DNA of 64,000 bases. It comes from an uncultured Stenotrophomonas sp. GTDB taxonomy: Bacteria; Pseudomonadota; Gammaproteobacteria; Xanthomonadales; Xanthomonadaceae. The stretch is taken from assembly GCA_913775725.1 (NCBI GenBank), contig CAJYNG010000017.1, positions 186,001 to 250,000 of the forward strand, read 5' to 3'. A program made the translations under genes and the position numbers. This document shows, in pieces, positions 37,119 to 46,819 of the stretch (position 1 is its first letter; each line of letters starts with the position of its first letter). The notes beneath the pieces were generated by a model, which saw only the letters and a list, made by a program, of their open reading frames with translations, was not told the origin of the DNA and ran no database searches.

Positions 37119-37613
37119 ATGCCGCACATCGCGGCAGACGCAATCCCTTCGACAGTGAATACTGCAGACCCGCGCAAGCGATTCCCTCGCTCTGCGCGGG
37201 TTCGCACGCGTGCCGAATACTCAACGGTCTTCAACGGCGCCCGCCGTGTGTCCGATCCGCTGATGACCCTGCACTGGCTGCCGGCTGACCGGCCGGCCAG
37301 GCTGGGTCTGGCGGTTTCCCGCAAGGTTGATCCGAACGCCGTTGGGCGTAACCGGATCAAGCGCGTCCTGCGCGACATCCTGCGTCAGACACGTACCGAC
37401 ATCCAGCCAGGCGACTTTGTCGTCGTGGCTCGAAGTGCTGCGCGTTCCGCCAGCAACGACGAGATCCGCCAGGCCTTCCTGCGCCTGCTGCGTCGCCTGC
37501 GTGCATTGCCCACGCCGGGCGTGGACGGCACAATGCCGCCGCCTGATGGCATCGCAACTCCTTCTTTGACCGAGCCGGCATCGCGTCCCGGCCCCGCCGA
37601 GCCTGTCCGCTGA
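37119..37613 (+). CDS. rnpA: Ribonuclease P protein component
   Basis: The protein cofactor of the tRNA 5'-processing ribozyme. 164 residues; the RNR signature is [16 protein letters not shown] at about residues 70-85. An extended N-terminus (~22 residues before [11 protein letters not shown]) and a Pro-rich C-terminal tail (~130-164) make it longer than the typical ~120. The true start could be further in. Its stop overlaps the yidC start (TGATG). Confidence 0.93.
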   Translation: MPHIAADAIPSTVNTADPRKRFPRSARVRTRAEYSTVFNGARRVSDPLMTLHWLPADRPARLGLAVSRKVDPNAVGRNRIKRVLRDILRQTRTDIQPGDFVVVARSAARSASNDEIRQAFLRLLRRLRALPTPGVDGTMPPPDGIATPSLTEPASRPGPAEPVR

Positions 37614-39328
37614 TGAACCAGACCCGCGTATTCCTCATTTTTGCCTGGCTGATGGTGGCCGTGCTGCTGTGGATGGAGTGGAGCCGTGAAAAGGCTGCTC
37701 CGACCCCGGCACCGACGACCACGTCGGCCCCGGCTGCCGCACAGAGTGTTCCGGGCGCCGCCCCGGGCAGTATCCCCAGCGCACAGGTTCCGGGTGCCCC
37801 GGGCCAGACCGCTGTGCAGGCCCAGGCCAGTGCCACCCCGGCCAGCCAGCGCGTGACCGTCACCACCGACGTCCTGCGCCTGGTGCTCGATGGCGGCCGC
37901 GTGCTCGACGCCGAGCTGCTGCAGTTCCCGCAGACCAAGGACGAAGGCAGCCCGCCGGTCCGCCTGCTGACCGAAGACCCCGCGCATCCGTACAGCGCGA
38001 TCAGTGGCTGGGCCAGCGAAGACAAGAACACCCCGGTCCCCGGCGCTGACGGCTTCAAGCTGGTCGGTGACACCACGGACTTCGTGCTGGCCAAGGGCCA
38101 GAACGAGCTGCAGATCCCGTTCGTGTGGACTGCCGACAACGGCGTGACCATCAAGCGCACCCTGACCGTCTCGCGCAACGAGTACGCCGTGCGCTTCAAG
38201 GACGAAGTCAGCAATGCGGGCGCCGCGCCGTGGAACGGCTACGTCTACCGCACCCTGGACCGCACCCCGACCATCCTGTCGCGGAGCATGACCAACCCGG
38301 ATTCGTTCAGCTTCAACGGTGCCACCTGGTACGACAACGACAAGAAATACCAGCGTCGTGCGTTCAAGGATTACCTGGACGACGGCGCGCTGAACCAGAA
38401 CATCACCGGCGGCTGGCTGGCGATGCTGCAGCACCACTTCTTCACCGCCTGGATCCCGCAGAAGGACCAGACCGCACACTACGTGCTGTCGCAGGTGGCC
38501 GGTCGTGACCTGATCGAAGCGCGTGGCCCGGCCTTCACCGTGGCCCCGGGCCAGTCCACCAGCACCGAGGCCCGCCTGTGGGTCGGCCCGAAGCTGGTCA
38601 ACCTGATTGCCAAGGAAGACGTGCCGGGCCTGGACCGCGTGGTCGACTACAGCCGCTTCTCGATGATGGCGGTGATCGGCCAGGGCCTGTTCTGGGTGCT
38701 GAACCAGGTGCACAAGCTGGTCGGCAACTGGGGCTGGGCGATCGTCGGCCTGGTGGTGCTGCTGAAGCTGGTGCTGTACCCGCTGTCGGCGACCCAGTAC
38801 AAGAGCGGTGCCAAGATGCGTCGCTTCCAGCCGCGCATCGCGCAGCTGAAGGAACGCTATGGCGATGACCGCCAGAAGTTCCAGACCGCGATGATGGAGC
38901 TGTACAAGAAGGAAAAGATCAATCCGATGGGCGGCTGCCTGCCGATCCTCATCCAGATGCCGATCTTCTTCGCCCTGTACTGGGTGCTGGTGGAATCGGT
39001 CGAACTGCGCCAGGCGCCCTGGTTCGGCTGGATCCAGGACCTGACCGCACGCGACCCGTACTTCATCCTGCCGGTGATCAACGTGGCGGTGATGTGGTTC
39101 ACCCAGAAGCTGACGCCGGCACCGGGCATGGACCCGATGCAGCAGAAGATGATGCAGTTCATGCCGCTGGTGTTCGGCGTCATGATGGCCTTCATGCCGT
39201 CCGGCCTGGTCCTGTACTGGGTGGTCAACGGCGGCCTGGGCCTGCTGCAGCAGTGGTGGATGACCAAGCGCCATGGCGGCGAGCCGGTTCCGGCCACCAC
39301 CGCGCCGGCCCCGGTCAAAAAGAAGTAA
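37613..39328 (+). CDS. yidC: Membrane protein insertase YidC
   Basis: Inserts and folds inner-membrane proteins, with or without SecYEG. 571 residues: an N-terminal helix (5-22), a Pro/Ala linker (25-75), a large periplasmic beta domain (~80-340), then five transmembrane helices. The conserved [54 protein letters not shown] pattern is recognisable in pieces from about residue 403. It overlaps rnpA directly, with no yidD gene between them as is common elsewhere. Confidence 0.97.
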   Translation: MNQTRVFLIFAWLMVAVLLWMEWSREKAAPTPAPTTTSAPAAAQSVPGAAPGSIPSAQVPGAPGQTAVQAQASATPASQRVTVTTDVLRLVLDGGRVLDAELLQFPQTKDEGSPPVRLLTEDPAHPYSAISGWASEDKNTPVPGADGFKLVGDTTDFVLAKGQNELQIPFVWTADNGVTIKRTLTVSRNEYAVRFKDEVSNAGAAPWNGYVYRTLDRTPTILSRSMTNPDSFSFNGATWYDNDKKYQRRAFKDYLDDGALNQNITGGWLAMLQHHFFTAWIPQKDQTAHYVLSQVAGRDLIEARGPAFTVAPGQSTSTEARLWVGPKLVNLIAKEDVPGLDRVVDYSRFSMMAVIGQGLFWVLNQVHKLVGNWGWAIVGLVVLLKLVLYPLSATQYKSGAKMRRFQPRIAQLKERYGDDRQKFQTAMMELYKKEKINPMGGCLPILIQMPIFFALYWVLVESVELRQAPWFGWIQDLTARDPYFILPVINVAVMWFTQKLTPAPGMDPMQQKMMQFMPLVFGVMMAFMPSGLVLYWVVNGGLGLLQQWWMTKRHGGEPVPATTAPAPVKKK

Positions 39329-39331
39329 GAG

Positions 39332-39354
39332 GTAGAGGTCGACCTTGGTCGACC
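39332..39354. repeat. SMAG-like palindrome (GTAGAGGTCGACC variant)
   Basis: GTAGAGGTCGACCTTGGTCG plus ACC follows the yidC stop by a few bases. A second GGTCGACCGACC stretch (39364-39375) looks like a degenerate partner. Confidence 0.6.
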
Positions 39355-39379
39355 GCTCTTCACGGTCGACCGACCGATG

Positions 39380-39406
39380 AAAAGCCCGCCGCAAGGCGGG
39401 CTTTTC
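39380..39406 (+). terminator. Rho-independent terminator after yidC
   Basis: AAAAGCCCGCC-GCAA-GGCGGGCTTTT forms a strong stem with a T run. It separates the rpmH-rnpA-yidC unit from the next gene. Confidence 0.88.
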
Positions 39407-39459
39407 GCATGCGGCGTTAGAATCGCCGGCACACCGTTCCTCCATCCATCGAGTCCGCC

Positions 39460-42132
39460 ATGCCGCGTGCGTCGTCGTTCCGCCTGTTCCTGCCCTCGCT
39501 GCTGTTGACCCTGGTCGTTGCCGGCTGTGGCGACAAGGACGCGAAGGCGCCGGCGACCACGGTCACCCAGCCCAGCGCGCAGGCCGCGGCCGCCGCCGAT
39601 CCCGCCGCGGCCCCGTTGCTGGCCGCGCTGCAGAAGCAGCTCGACGGCTACCGCCGGATCATCGTGCTGCTGGCCGACGAGGACCAACAGTCGGCTGCCG
39701 ACCGCGGCACCTCCACGCGTGTGGGCCAGCAGCTGTTCCACGATGGGCTGGAACAGCGCACGGCCATCGCCGCACAGTTCGACTCGCTGCTGCGCGGCTC
39801 CAGTCCGCAGCGCTTCGCCACCCTCGGCACCGTGCTGGACTACATCGAATCGGCACCGGAACTGTTCGACGCCGACCGCCTGGCCTTCCGCGAAGTGCTG
39901 CGTGACCTGCATGAGCGGGTCGGCACCGATTCGTCGCTGCCGGCGGTGAAGCTGCACCAGCGCATCGGTGAGGACCTGGAAGCGCTTGATGAGATCGAGC
40001 GCAACTACAACCAGGAACTGACCCGCATCTTCAGCCGTTTCGAGCGCACCCGCGCCATCGAACTGAAGCGTGAGAAGTGGGACGACTACATCGCCCACCT
40101 GCACAAGGACTACAGCCGCGAAGCGATCCTGCGCGACTATGGCGTGATCGAGCCGTACCCGATGTCGATGAAGGACAGCGACCGCGAGATCTTCGGCCGC
40201 GACCTGCCGCCGAAGACGGTGGTGCTGACCTTCGACGATGGCCCGCACAAGGCTTATACCGATGAAGTGGTGGCCATCCTCAAGCGTTACGACGTGCCGG
40301 GCGTGTTCTTCGAAGTCGGCCGCAACCTGGGCAAGGTCGAGGCCGATGGCAAGGTCAGCCTTGGCCCGATGGCGAAGATCAGCCGCAACCTGATGGAAGA
40401 GGGCTATGCGGTGGGCAATCACAGCCTGACCCATGCCCAGTTGTCGCGCACCACCGGCGATGCGCTGCGCCAGCAGGTGCTGGACACCGACACGCTGCTC
40501 AAGGACGTCGACAGCAAGCGCGCGCCGCTGTTCCGCTTCCCGTACGGCGCGCGCAATGCCGAAGGCCTGCAGCTGCTCAACGAAGCCGGCCTGAAGTCGA
40601 TCATGTGGAACATCGACTCGATGGACTGGGCCGACCCGGTGCCGGAGTCGATCGTGCAGCGCGTGCTCGACCAGGTGAACAAGGAGCAGCGCGGCATCAT
40701 CCTGTTCCACGACATCCACGACCGTGCGGTGAAGGCGCTGCCGCAGATCCTCGACCGGCTGATCGCCGATGGTTACCAGTTCGCCGGCTGGAACGGACGC
40801 GAGTTCACCGTCGCCCGCGCGCGCAAGGGTGATGCCGGTGCCGCCACCGTGACCACCGGCTACGAGAAGTCCTGGGCGATCGTGGTCGGCATCGACAACT
40901 ACGCCAAGTGGCCGAAGCTGGAGTACGCCAGCCACGACGCGCAGGCGGTGGCCGATACCCTGACCGGGCAGTTCGGCTTCCCGTCCTCGCAGGTGATCGT
41001 GCTGAAGAACGAGCAGGCGACCCGCAACAACATTCTGGCCGCCTTCCACGACCGCCTGGCCGACGACAGCACCGGAAAGAACGACCGCGTGTTCGTGTTC
41101 TTCGCTGGCCATGGCGCCACCCGCCAGCTCGCCTCCGGGCGCGACCTCGGCTACATCATTCCGGTGGATTCGGATCCGAAGGAATTCGCCACCGACGCGA
41201 TCGCGATGACCGACATCCAGAACATCGCCGAGAGCATGCAGGCCAAGCACGTGATGTTCGTGATGGATGCCTGCTACAGCGGCCTGGGCCTGACCCGTGG
41301 CGGTCCCTCGTCGTCGTCGTTCCTGCGCGAGAACGCGCGTCGCAGCGCGCGGCAGATGTTGACCGCCGGCGGTGCCGACCAGCAGGTGGCCGATGCCGGC
41401 CCGAACGGCCACTCGGTGTTCACCTGGGTGCTGTTGCAGGCACTGGCCGGCAAGGGCGATCTCAACGGCGATGGCCTGATCACCGGTACCGAACTGGCCG
41501 CCTACGTGGCGCCGGCGGTGTCGGCGGTATCGCACCAGACCCCGGCCTTCGGCAGCCTGCCAGGTTCGCAGGGCGGCGAGTTCGTATTCCAGGTACCCGA
41601 CAGCCAGGAATACCTCAACGCCGATACGCGCCAGCTGACCGCCGATGCGATCGCGCTGAACAACAAGGTGGATGCCGCCAGCGAAGCCAAGGGTGCCCAG
41701 GCGCCGGTAACCGTGGCCGATCTGCAGGGCGGCAAGGCCAAGCTGGTGGTGCCCACCGCTGGCCCGGCGTCCGACCGGCAGCGCGCACAGCAGGCCAATG
41801 ACCGCGGCCTGCAGCTGTACCGCGAGAAGCAGTACGACCAGGCGGCCGCGCAGTTCACCGAGGCGCTGAAGCTGCGCCCGGACTTCGCCCAGGCCGCCAA
41901 CAACCTCGGTTTCGTCTATTACCGTCAGCAGCGCTACGCCGAAGCTGCACGCTGGCTGGAGAACACGCTGAAGATCGATCCGTCGCGTGCGGTGGCCTAT
42001 CTCAACCTGGGCGATGCCTACTTCAACGCCGGCGACAAGGCCAAGGCCAAGCAGGCCTACACGACCTACCTGGCGCTGCAGCCGCAGGGCAGTGGTGCCG
42101 CGCAGGCACGCGCGCAGCTGGAGAAACTCTGA
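39460..42132 (+). CDS. Lipoprotein fusing a NodB polysaccharide deacetylase, a caspase-like protease and TPR repeats
   Basis: 890 residues. A lipobox ends at C23 (LVVAGC), so the mature protein should be membrane-anchored outside the cytoplasm. Residues ~50-225 are helical and unassigned. A NodB-type deacetylase follows (about 250-455): TFDDGPH (D259, D260), HSLTH (H321, H325), RFPYG (359-363), and FHDIH (416-420). A caspase-like peptidase (C14) domain occupies about 470-715: catalytic His551 in FFAGHGA and Cys605 in MDACYSG, with a calcium-loop-like DLNGDGLITGTE (667-678). C-terminal TPR repeats span ~775-885. The deacetylase probably acts on peptidoglycan or another polymer; the protease is an orthocaspase candidate. 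It ends 3 bp before mnmE. The domain calls are strong; the joint function is unknown. Confidence 0.9.
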   Translation: MPRASSFRLFLPSLLLTLVVAGCGDKDAKAPATTVTQPSAQAAAAADPAAAPLLAALQKQLDGYRRIIVLLADEDQQSAADRGTSTRVGQQLFHDGLEQRTAIAAQFDSLLRGSSPQRFATLGTVLDYIESAPELFDADRLAFREVLRDLHERVGTDSSLPAVKLHQRIGEDLEALDEIERNYNQELTRIFSRFERTRAIELKREKWDDYIAHLHKDYSREAILRDYGVIEPYPMSMKDSDREIFGRDLPPKTVVLTFDDGPHKAYTDEVVAILKRYDVPGVFFEVGRNLGKVEADGKVSLGPMAKISRNLMEEGYAVGNHSLTHAQLSRTTGDALRQQVLDTDTLLKDVDSKRAPLFRFPYGARNAEGLQLLNEAGLKSIMWNIDSMDWADPVPESIVQRVLDQVNKEQRGIILFHDIHDRAVKALPQILDRLIADGYQFAGWNGREFTVARARKGDAGAATVTTGYEKSWAIVVGIDNYAKWPKLEYASHDAQAVADTLTGQFGFPSSQVIVLKNEQATRNNILAAFHDRLADDSTGKNDRVFVFFAGHGATRQLASGRDLGYIIPVDSDPKEFATDAIAMTDIQNIAESMQAKHVMFVMDACYSGLGLTRGGPSSSSFLRENARRSARQMLTAGGADQQVADAGPNGHSVFTWVLLQALAGKGDLNGDGLITGTELAAYVAPAVSAVSHQTPAFGSLPGSQGGEFVFQVPDSQEYLNADTRQLTADAIALNNKVDAASEAKGAQAPVTVADLQGGKAKLVVPTAGPASDRQRAQQANDRGLQLYREKQYDQAAAQFTEALKLRPDFAQAANNLGFVYYRQQRYAEAARWLENTLKIDPSRAVAYLNLGDAYFNAGDKAKAKQAYTTYLALQPQGSGAAQARAQLEKL

Positions 42133-42135
42133 ACC

Positions 42136-43485
42136 ATGAACGACGCGATCCGCACCGACACCATCGTGGCCATCGCCAGCGCATCGGGCGCTGGCGGTGT
42201 TGGTCTGCTGCGCCTGTCCGGCCCGCGCGCAGCGGCCATCGCCAACGCGTTGGGTGCGCCTGCACTGCGCCCGCGCCATGCGCACTATGCGCGCCTGCGC
42301 GACGCCGATGGCGAGGTCATCGACGATGGCATCGTGCTGTGGTTCCCGGCGCCGAACAGCTTCACCGGCGAAGAGGTGGTGGAACTGCAGGGCCACGGCA
42401 GTCCGGTGCTGCTGCAGCAACTGGTCGCGCGCTGCATCGCGCTCGGCGCGCGCCAGGCGCGGCCGGGTGAGTTCAGCGAACGGGCGTTCCTCAACGGCAA
42501 GCTGGACCTGGCCCAGGCCGAGGCCATCGCCGACCTGATCGCCGCGGGTGACAACCGCGCCGCGCGCGCTGCACGCCGTTCGCTGGATGGCGTGTTCTCA
42601 CGCCGCATCGACACCGTGGTCGAACAGCTGGTGCTGCTGCGCATCCATGTGGAAGCGGCCATCGACTTCGCCGACGAACCGCTGGATACCCTCGGTGGCG
42701 CGCAGGTGCGGCGTGGCCTGGAACAGGCGCGCAGCGACCTGGGCCTGCTGCGCCGCGATGCCGAGCGCGGCCGTCGCCTGCGCGATGGCCTGCATGCGGT
42801 GCTGATCGGCCCGCCGAATGCCGGCAAGAGCTCACTGCTCAATGCATTGGCCGGCAGCGAGCGCGCCATTGTCACCGACATCGCCGGCACCACCCGCGAC
42901 ACGCTGCGCGAAACCATCCGCCTGGACGGCCTGGAGCTGACCCTGGTCGACACCGCCGGCCTGCGCGACGGCGGCGACGCCATCGAACGCGAAGGCATGC
43001 GCCGCGCCCACGTGGAGATCGAGCGCACCGATCTGGCGCTGATCGTCTTGGACGCGCGCGATCCCGCGGCCGGCGAGGCGGCGCTGGGCGATGCCGTGGC
43101 GGCGGTGCCGCACAAGGTCTACATCCACAACAAGTCGGACCTGCTGGATGCGTTGCCGGCGCTGGACGATCCGGACCGCGTGTTCGTTTCGGCTGCGACT
43201 GGCGCCGGGTTGGAAGAACTGCACGCGCGCCTGCGCAGCATTGCCAGCGCCGGGGCAGGGGAGCAGGTGGATGGCGAGTTCTCCGCGCGCACGCGGCATG
43301 TGGATGCAATCGAGCGTGCGCAGGAGCACGCGCAGCGCGCCGATGGCGAACTGGCGCACGAGCACCTGGAACTGGCCGCCGAGGAACTACGGCTGGCCCA
43401 CGATGCACTGGGCGAGATCACCGGGCAGATGAGTGCCGATGATCTGCTGGGAAGGATCTTCTCCAGTTTCTGCATCGGGAAGTAA
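42136..43485 (+). CDS. mnmE: tRNA uridine-5-carboxymethylaminomethyl modification GTPase
   Basis: Works with MnmG to modify the wobble uridine of several tRNAs. 449 residues: an N-terminal folate-binding domain starting [23 protein letters not shown], a helical domain, and an inserted G domain with [14 protein letters not shown] (about 226-239), [10 protein letters not shown] and HNKSDLLDA. The C-terminal CIGK carries the catalytic Cys. It starts 3 bp after the caspase-deacetylase gene, so the two are probably cotranscribed, and is followed by a repeat. Confidence 0.97.
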   Translation: MNDAIRTDTIVAIASASGAGGVGLLRLSGPRAAAIANALGAPALRPRHAHYARLRDADGEVIDDGIVLWFPAPNSFTGEEVVELQGHGSPVLLQQLVARCIALGARQARPGEFSERAFLNGKLDLAQAEAIADLIAAGDNRAARAARRSLDGVFSRRIDTVVEQLVLLRIHVEAAIDFADEPLDTLGGAQVRRGLEQARSDLGLLRRDAERGRRLRDGLHAVLIGPPNAGKSSLLNALAGSERAIVTDIAGTTRDTLRETIRLDGLELTLVDTAGLRDGGDAIEREGMRRAHVEIERTDLALIVLDARDPAAGEAALGDAVAAVPHKVYIHNKSDLLDALPALDDPDRVFVSAATGAGLEELHARLRSIASAGAGEQVDGEFSARTRHVDAIERAQEHAQRADGELAHEHLELAAEELRLAHDALGEITGQMSADDLLGRIFSSFCIGK

Positions 43486-43486
43486 C

Positions 43487-43548
43487 TGTAGAGCCGAGCC
43501 CATGCTCGGCTGTTCTACCCGCCAGCCGAGCATGGGCTCGGCTCTACA
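43487..43548. repeat. SMAG-like repeat pair downstream of mnmE
   Basis: TGTAGAGCCGAGCCCATGC and its inverted partner ending GGCTCTACA face each other one base past the mnmE stop. Confidence 0.85.
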
Positions 43549-43622
43549 GGGACCGGCTTCCCCCACCTGTCACATTGCCGCCGCATACTGACGCCCATCA
43601 CATACCGCTTGGGGAAGTCGCA

Positions 43623-44729
43623 GTGAAGTCGTGGGGTTGTGCGTTGCTGTTGTCGCTGGCCGTGGCACCATCGGTGGCCATGAGTGCTGAATCCTCCACC
43701 CCGGCCGCGCACAAGGTGTCGGTCTATGGCCACCGCGGGGCAAGCGCGCTGCTGCCCGAGCACACCCTGGCGGCCTACGCCCAAGCGATCGCCGATGGCG
43801 CCGACTACATCGAACCGGACCTGGTGATGACCCAGGACGGGGTGATGGTGGCCCGCCACGAGAACGAGATCGGTGGCACCACCGACGTCGCCTCGCATCC
43901 GGAGTTTGCCAGCCGCCGCACCAGCAAGGTCATCGACGGGCAGAAGGTCGACGGCTGGTTCACCGAAGACTTCACCCTGGCCGAGCTGAAGACCCTGTAC
44001 GCGCGCGAGCGCCTGCCGGAGCTGCGCAGCACCGCCTACGACGGCCAGTTCCGCATCGCCAGCCTGGACGAGATCCTGGCCTTCCTGGTGCAGCAGGCCG
44101 GGCGCGCCAACCGCGGCATCGGCCTGGTACCGGAGATCAAGCACCCGACCTACTTCCAGTCGATCGGCCTGCCGATGGAAGACAAGCTGCTGGCCGCGCT
44201 GCGCGGCAACGCCTACACCAACGTCGGCCCGGTCACCATCCAGTCGTTCGAGACCGCCAACCTGCGCTACCTGCGCGGCAAGATCCCGCGTGGCAGCAAC
44301 ATCCGCCTGCTGCAGCTGTTGTGGAAGGGCGATACCCAGCCGGCCGACATCGCCAAGGCCGGTGGAAAGCTGACCTACGCACAGATGATGACGCCGGCCG
44401 GATTGAAGGATATCGCCAGCTACGCCGACAGCATCGGCCCGGAGCTGCGCTCGATCATTCCGCTGGATGACAAGGGTGCACTGGGCACGCCGACCACGCT
44501 GGTGCGTGATGCGCATGCGGTGGGCCTGATGGTGATTCCGTACACCTTCCGCCCGGAGAACCACTTCCAGGCCAGCAACCTGCGCAAGGGCGCCGACAAC
44601 GCGCGCAATGCCGAGGGTTCGATTGCCGAGATGCGTGCCTATCTGGCCACCGGCATCGACGCCTTCTTCACCGATGACCCGGCACTGGGCCGGCAGGCGG
44701 TGGATGGCATGGGCGCGGCGGGGAACTGA
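43623..44729 (+). CDS. glpQ: Glycerophosphodiester phosphodiesterase, periplasmic
   Basis: Hydrolyses deacylated phospholipids to glycerol 3-phosphate and an alcohol. I prefer GTG 43623, followed by a signal peptide (KSWGCALLLSLAVAPSVAMSA), giving 368 residues; an upstream in-frame ATG at 43575 adds non-signal sequence. The catalytic region is VYGHRGASALLPEHTLAAY with IEPDLVMTQDG and ARHENEIGGTTDV, typical of GlpQ with metal-binding Glu/Asp. It is a single gene between two repeats. Confidence 0.93.
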   Translation: MKSWGCALLLSLAVAPSVAMSAESSTPAAHKVSVYGHRGASALLPEHTLAAYAQAIADGADYIEPDLVMTQDGVMVARHENEIGGTTDVASHPEFASRRTSKVIDGQKVDGWFTEDFTLAELKTLYARERLPELRSTAYDGQFRIASLDEILAFLVQQAGRANRGIGLVPEIKHPTYFQSIGLPMEDKLLAALRGNAYTNVGPVTIQSFETANLRYLRGKIPRGSNIRLLQLLWKGDTQPADIAKAGGKLTYAQMMTPAGLKDIASYADSIGPELRSIIPLDDKGALGTPTTLVRDAHAVGLMVIPYTFRPENHFQASNLRKGADNARNAEGSIAEMRAYLATGIDAFFTDDPALGRQAVDGMGAAGN

Positions 44730-44741
44730 GCGATCAACGCC

Positions 44742-44842
44742 GCCGGGCTTGGGCCGGCGCTACCCGGGGTGCCTGTGTGCTCTGGTAGGTGCCAACCTTG
44801 GTTGGCACACAACAACCGCGCCGACCCAGGTCGACCACTACC
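44742..44842. repeat. Array of three SMAG-like palindrome variants
   Basis: GCCGGGCTTGGGCCGGCGCT plus ACC (44742-44764), GGTAGGTGCCAACCTTGGTT with GGCACAC (44784-44810), and a CCGACCCAGGTCGACCACTA element (44821-44842) follow one another. They share GTAG/CTAC ends with different stem sequences. Confidence 0.65.
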
Positions 44843-44862
44843 AGGCAATGAAGACGCCGGGT

Positions 44863-44893
44863 GGGGTCAGAGCCCCTTCGGGGACCCGACCCC
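44863..44893. repeat. GGGGTCAGAGCCCC-type palindrome
   Basis: GGGGTCAGAGCCCC-TTC-GGGGACCCGACCCC is a degenerate member of the GGGGTC/GACCCC family, directly after the GTAG array. Confidence 0.75.
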
Positions 44894-44901
44894 GTCACCG
44901 A

Positions 44902-45672
44902 TCAACCGCGCGGCTCGTCCGGCCGGCGGAACGGGATCACCACATAGTCCTGGCCTTCGCGCGGCTGCCACAGCACCGGCACGCGCTGCGGTGACGGCGG
45001 CTCCAGCTCATCGTCGGGCAGCGGTTCGATGTCTTCTTCTTCGTCTTCCCAGCTGTAGCGCGGGCGCGGCGGCAGTGGGTCGGCGTTGCGGAACAGCAGC
45101 GCGGCGATGATGCCGGCGAAGGCGCCGCCCATGTGCGACTGCCAGGACACGCCGTCGGCGTGCGGCAGGATGGTCATCAGCATGCCGCCGTAGAACAGCA
45201 TGCCGATCAGGCCAGTGGCGATCGCCGCACGATCACGGCGCAGCAGGCCGAGGCTGGCCAGCAGGAACATCAGGCCGTGGGTTACGCCACTTGCGCCCAG
45301 GTGCACGCTGCCCGGATTGCCCAGCATCCACGCGCCGATGCCTGAGCCCAGCCACAGCAGGGGCAGGGCACGTACGGTGGCTTTCGGGTAGACGCTGCCG
45401 GCCAGCGTGCCGAGGATCAGGATGGCGATGCTGTTGGCGACGATATGCTCGACCGAGGCGTGCAGCATCGGGCCGCCGATCAGGCCAAGCAGGCCCTTGG
45501 CTTCCAGTGGCGCGACCGCCCACGGTCGCCAGTCGAACGTGCCCTGCAGGGCGAACACGGCCACCAGCACCAGCACGGCGGCCAGGCTGACATTGAACGC
45601 CCGCAGGATGCGCGAGCGGTCATTGCGGGGGGCCGGCGCGTCGCCGGCGGGCAGGGGCGCGTTGTTGTTCAT
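44902..45672 (-). CDS. Rhomboid family intramembrane serine protease
   Basis: 256 residues with six transmembrane helices between about residues 24 and 195. The catalytic Ser lies in HLGASGVTHG (GxSG-like) and the catalytic His in SHMGGAFAGI. A long acidic cytoplasmic tail (SWEDEEEDIEPLPDDELEPP, ~200-256) is not part of the core fold. Rhomboids cleave transmembrane substrates; the substrate here is unknown. It ends beside the repeat array and has its own upstream gap. Confidence 0.9.
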   Translation of the reverse strand: MNNNAPLPAGDAPAPRNDRSRILRAFNVSLAAVLVLVAVFALQGTFDWRPWAVAPLEAKGLLGLIGGPMLHASVEHIVANSIAILILGTLAGSVYPKATVRALPLLWLGSGIGAWMLGNPGSVHLGASGVTHGLMFLLASLGLLRRDRAAIATGLIGMLFYGGMLMTILPHADGVSWQSHMGGAFAGIIAALLFRNADPLPPRPRYSWEDEEEDIEPLPDDELEPPSPQRVPVLWQPREGQDYVVIPFRRPDEPRG

Positions 45673-45772
45673 ACCTCAGCAATGGCGGTGGTTGGCGCGA
45701 AACCAAGGCCACCGCTGCGGGAGAGTGGAAACGGCCGGCGGGACAATCCCACCGGCCGCGTCATCCAGCGGC

Positions 45773-46735
45773 TCAGGCCTGGCCTTCGCCTTCCTTCGGC
45801 GGGTACTTCAGGCTCAGTACCACAGTGGCGGCGATGATCACCGCGACCACGCCCAGCGACACCGGGGTCGGGATCTTGAACAGGTCGATGATCATCATCT
45901 TGATGCCGATGAAGCCCAGCACCAGCGCCAGACCATACGGCAGCAGGTGGAAGCGGTCGGCCATGCCGGCCAGCAGGAAGAACATCGCACGCAGGCCCAG
46001 CACCGCGAACACGTTGGAGGTGAGCACGATGAACGGGTCGGTGGTGATCGCGAAGATCGCCGGGATGCTGTCCACCGCGAAGATCACGTCGGTGACCGCG
46101 ATCAGGATCAGCACCGCGAACAGCGGGGTGAACCAGCGCACGCCATCACGCTTCATGCTCAGCGCATTGCCCGCGTAGTCCGGCAGCAGGCGCAGGTGCT
46201 TGCGCATCCAGCGCAGGGCCGGGTTGGTCTCCAGGTCCGGCTCCTGGCCGGCAGCGAACCACATCTTCCAGCCGGTGAACAGCAGGAAGGCACCGAACAC
46301 GTAGAGCAGCCAATGGAACTGGCTGATCAGCACACTACCGGCGAAGATCATGATCGTACGCAGCACGATCGCACCCAGGATACCGATGATCAGCACCTTC
46401 TGGCGCTGCTCCTCCGGCACCGCGAAGTAGCTCATGATCATCAGGAAGACAAAGATGTTGTCGACCGCCAGCGCCTTTTCGACCAGGTAGCCGGTCAGGA
46501 ACTCGAGGCCGACCTTGTTGGCCACCACCTGGCCGGCGGTCTCATTCAGGTAGTACCAGAGGCCCGCATTGAACAGCAGGGCCAGCGCGACCCAGCCGAT
46601 GGACCACCACAGGGCCTCCTTGAAGGTGACCTTGTGCGGTCCACCATGGCGCATCAACACGAGGTCGACCAGCAGAGCGATGACCACCACCGCTGCGAAG
46701 CCGCCCCACAACCACACGTTACCGATCGTCTGCAT
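45773..46735 (-). CDS. TerC/Alx family integral membrane protein (probable manganese exporter)
   Basis: Taken from ATG 46735 (MQTIGNVWLWGGFAAVVVIA), 320 residues with about nine hydrophobic segments. Family signatures include LVEKALAVDNIFVFLMIMSYF and TDVIFAVDSIPAIFAITTDPF, with buried acidic residues in the membrane that may form a metal path. Alx/TerC homologues export manganese in Proteobacteria, and this gene is preceded by a yybP-ykoY-type manganese riboswitch, which supports that role. Overlapping upstream frame extensions are not used. Confidence 0.92.
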   Translation of the reverse strand: MQTIGNVWLWGGFAAVVVIALLVDLVLMRHGGPHKVTFKEALWWSIGWVALALLFNAGLWYYLNETAGQVVANKVGLEFLTGYLVEKALAVDNIFVFLMIMSYFAVPEEQRQKVLIIGILGAIVLRTIMIFAGSVLISQFHWLLYVFGAFLLFTGWKMWFAAGQEPDLETNPALRWMRKHLRLLPDYAGNALSMKRDGVRWFTPLFAVLILIAVTDVIFAVDSIPAIFAITTDPFIVLTSNVFAVLGLRAMFFLLAGMADRFHLLPYGLALVLGFIGIKMMIIDLFKIPTPVSLGVVAVIIAATVVLSLKYPPKEGEGQA

Positions 46736-46819
46736 TGGGAATGTCCGTTGGAAAGATGAATGCCAGGCCGGACGGCGAGGATCTGCAACGGAGGATCGGG
46801 AGGGGGATCCAGGGACAGA

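Noticed and set aside
38857-42420. 1187-codon minus-strand frame
   Set aside because: Antisense to yidC, the caspase-deacetylase lipoprotein and mnmE; its composition is that of a shadow and no domain is visible.
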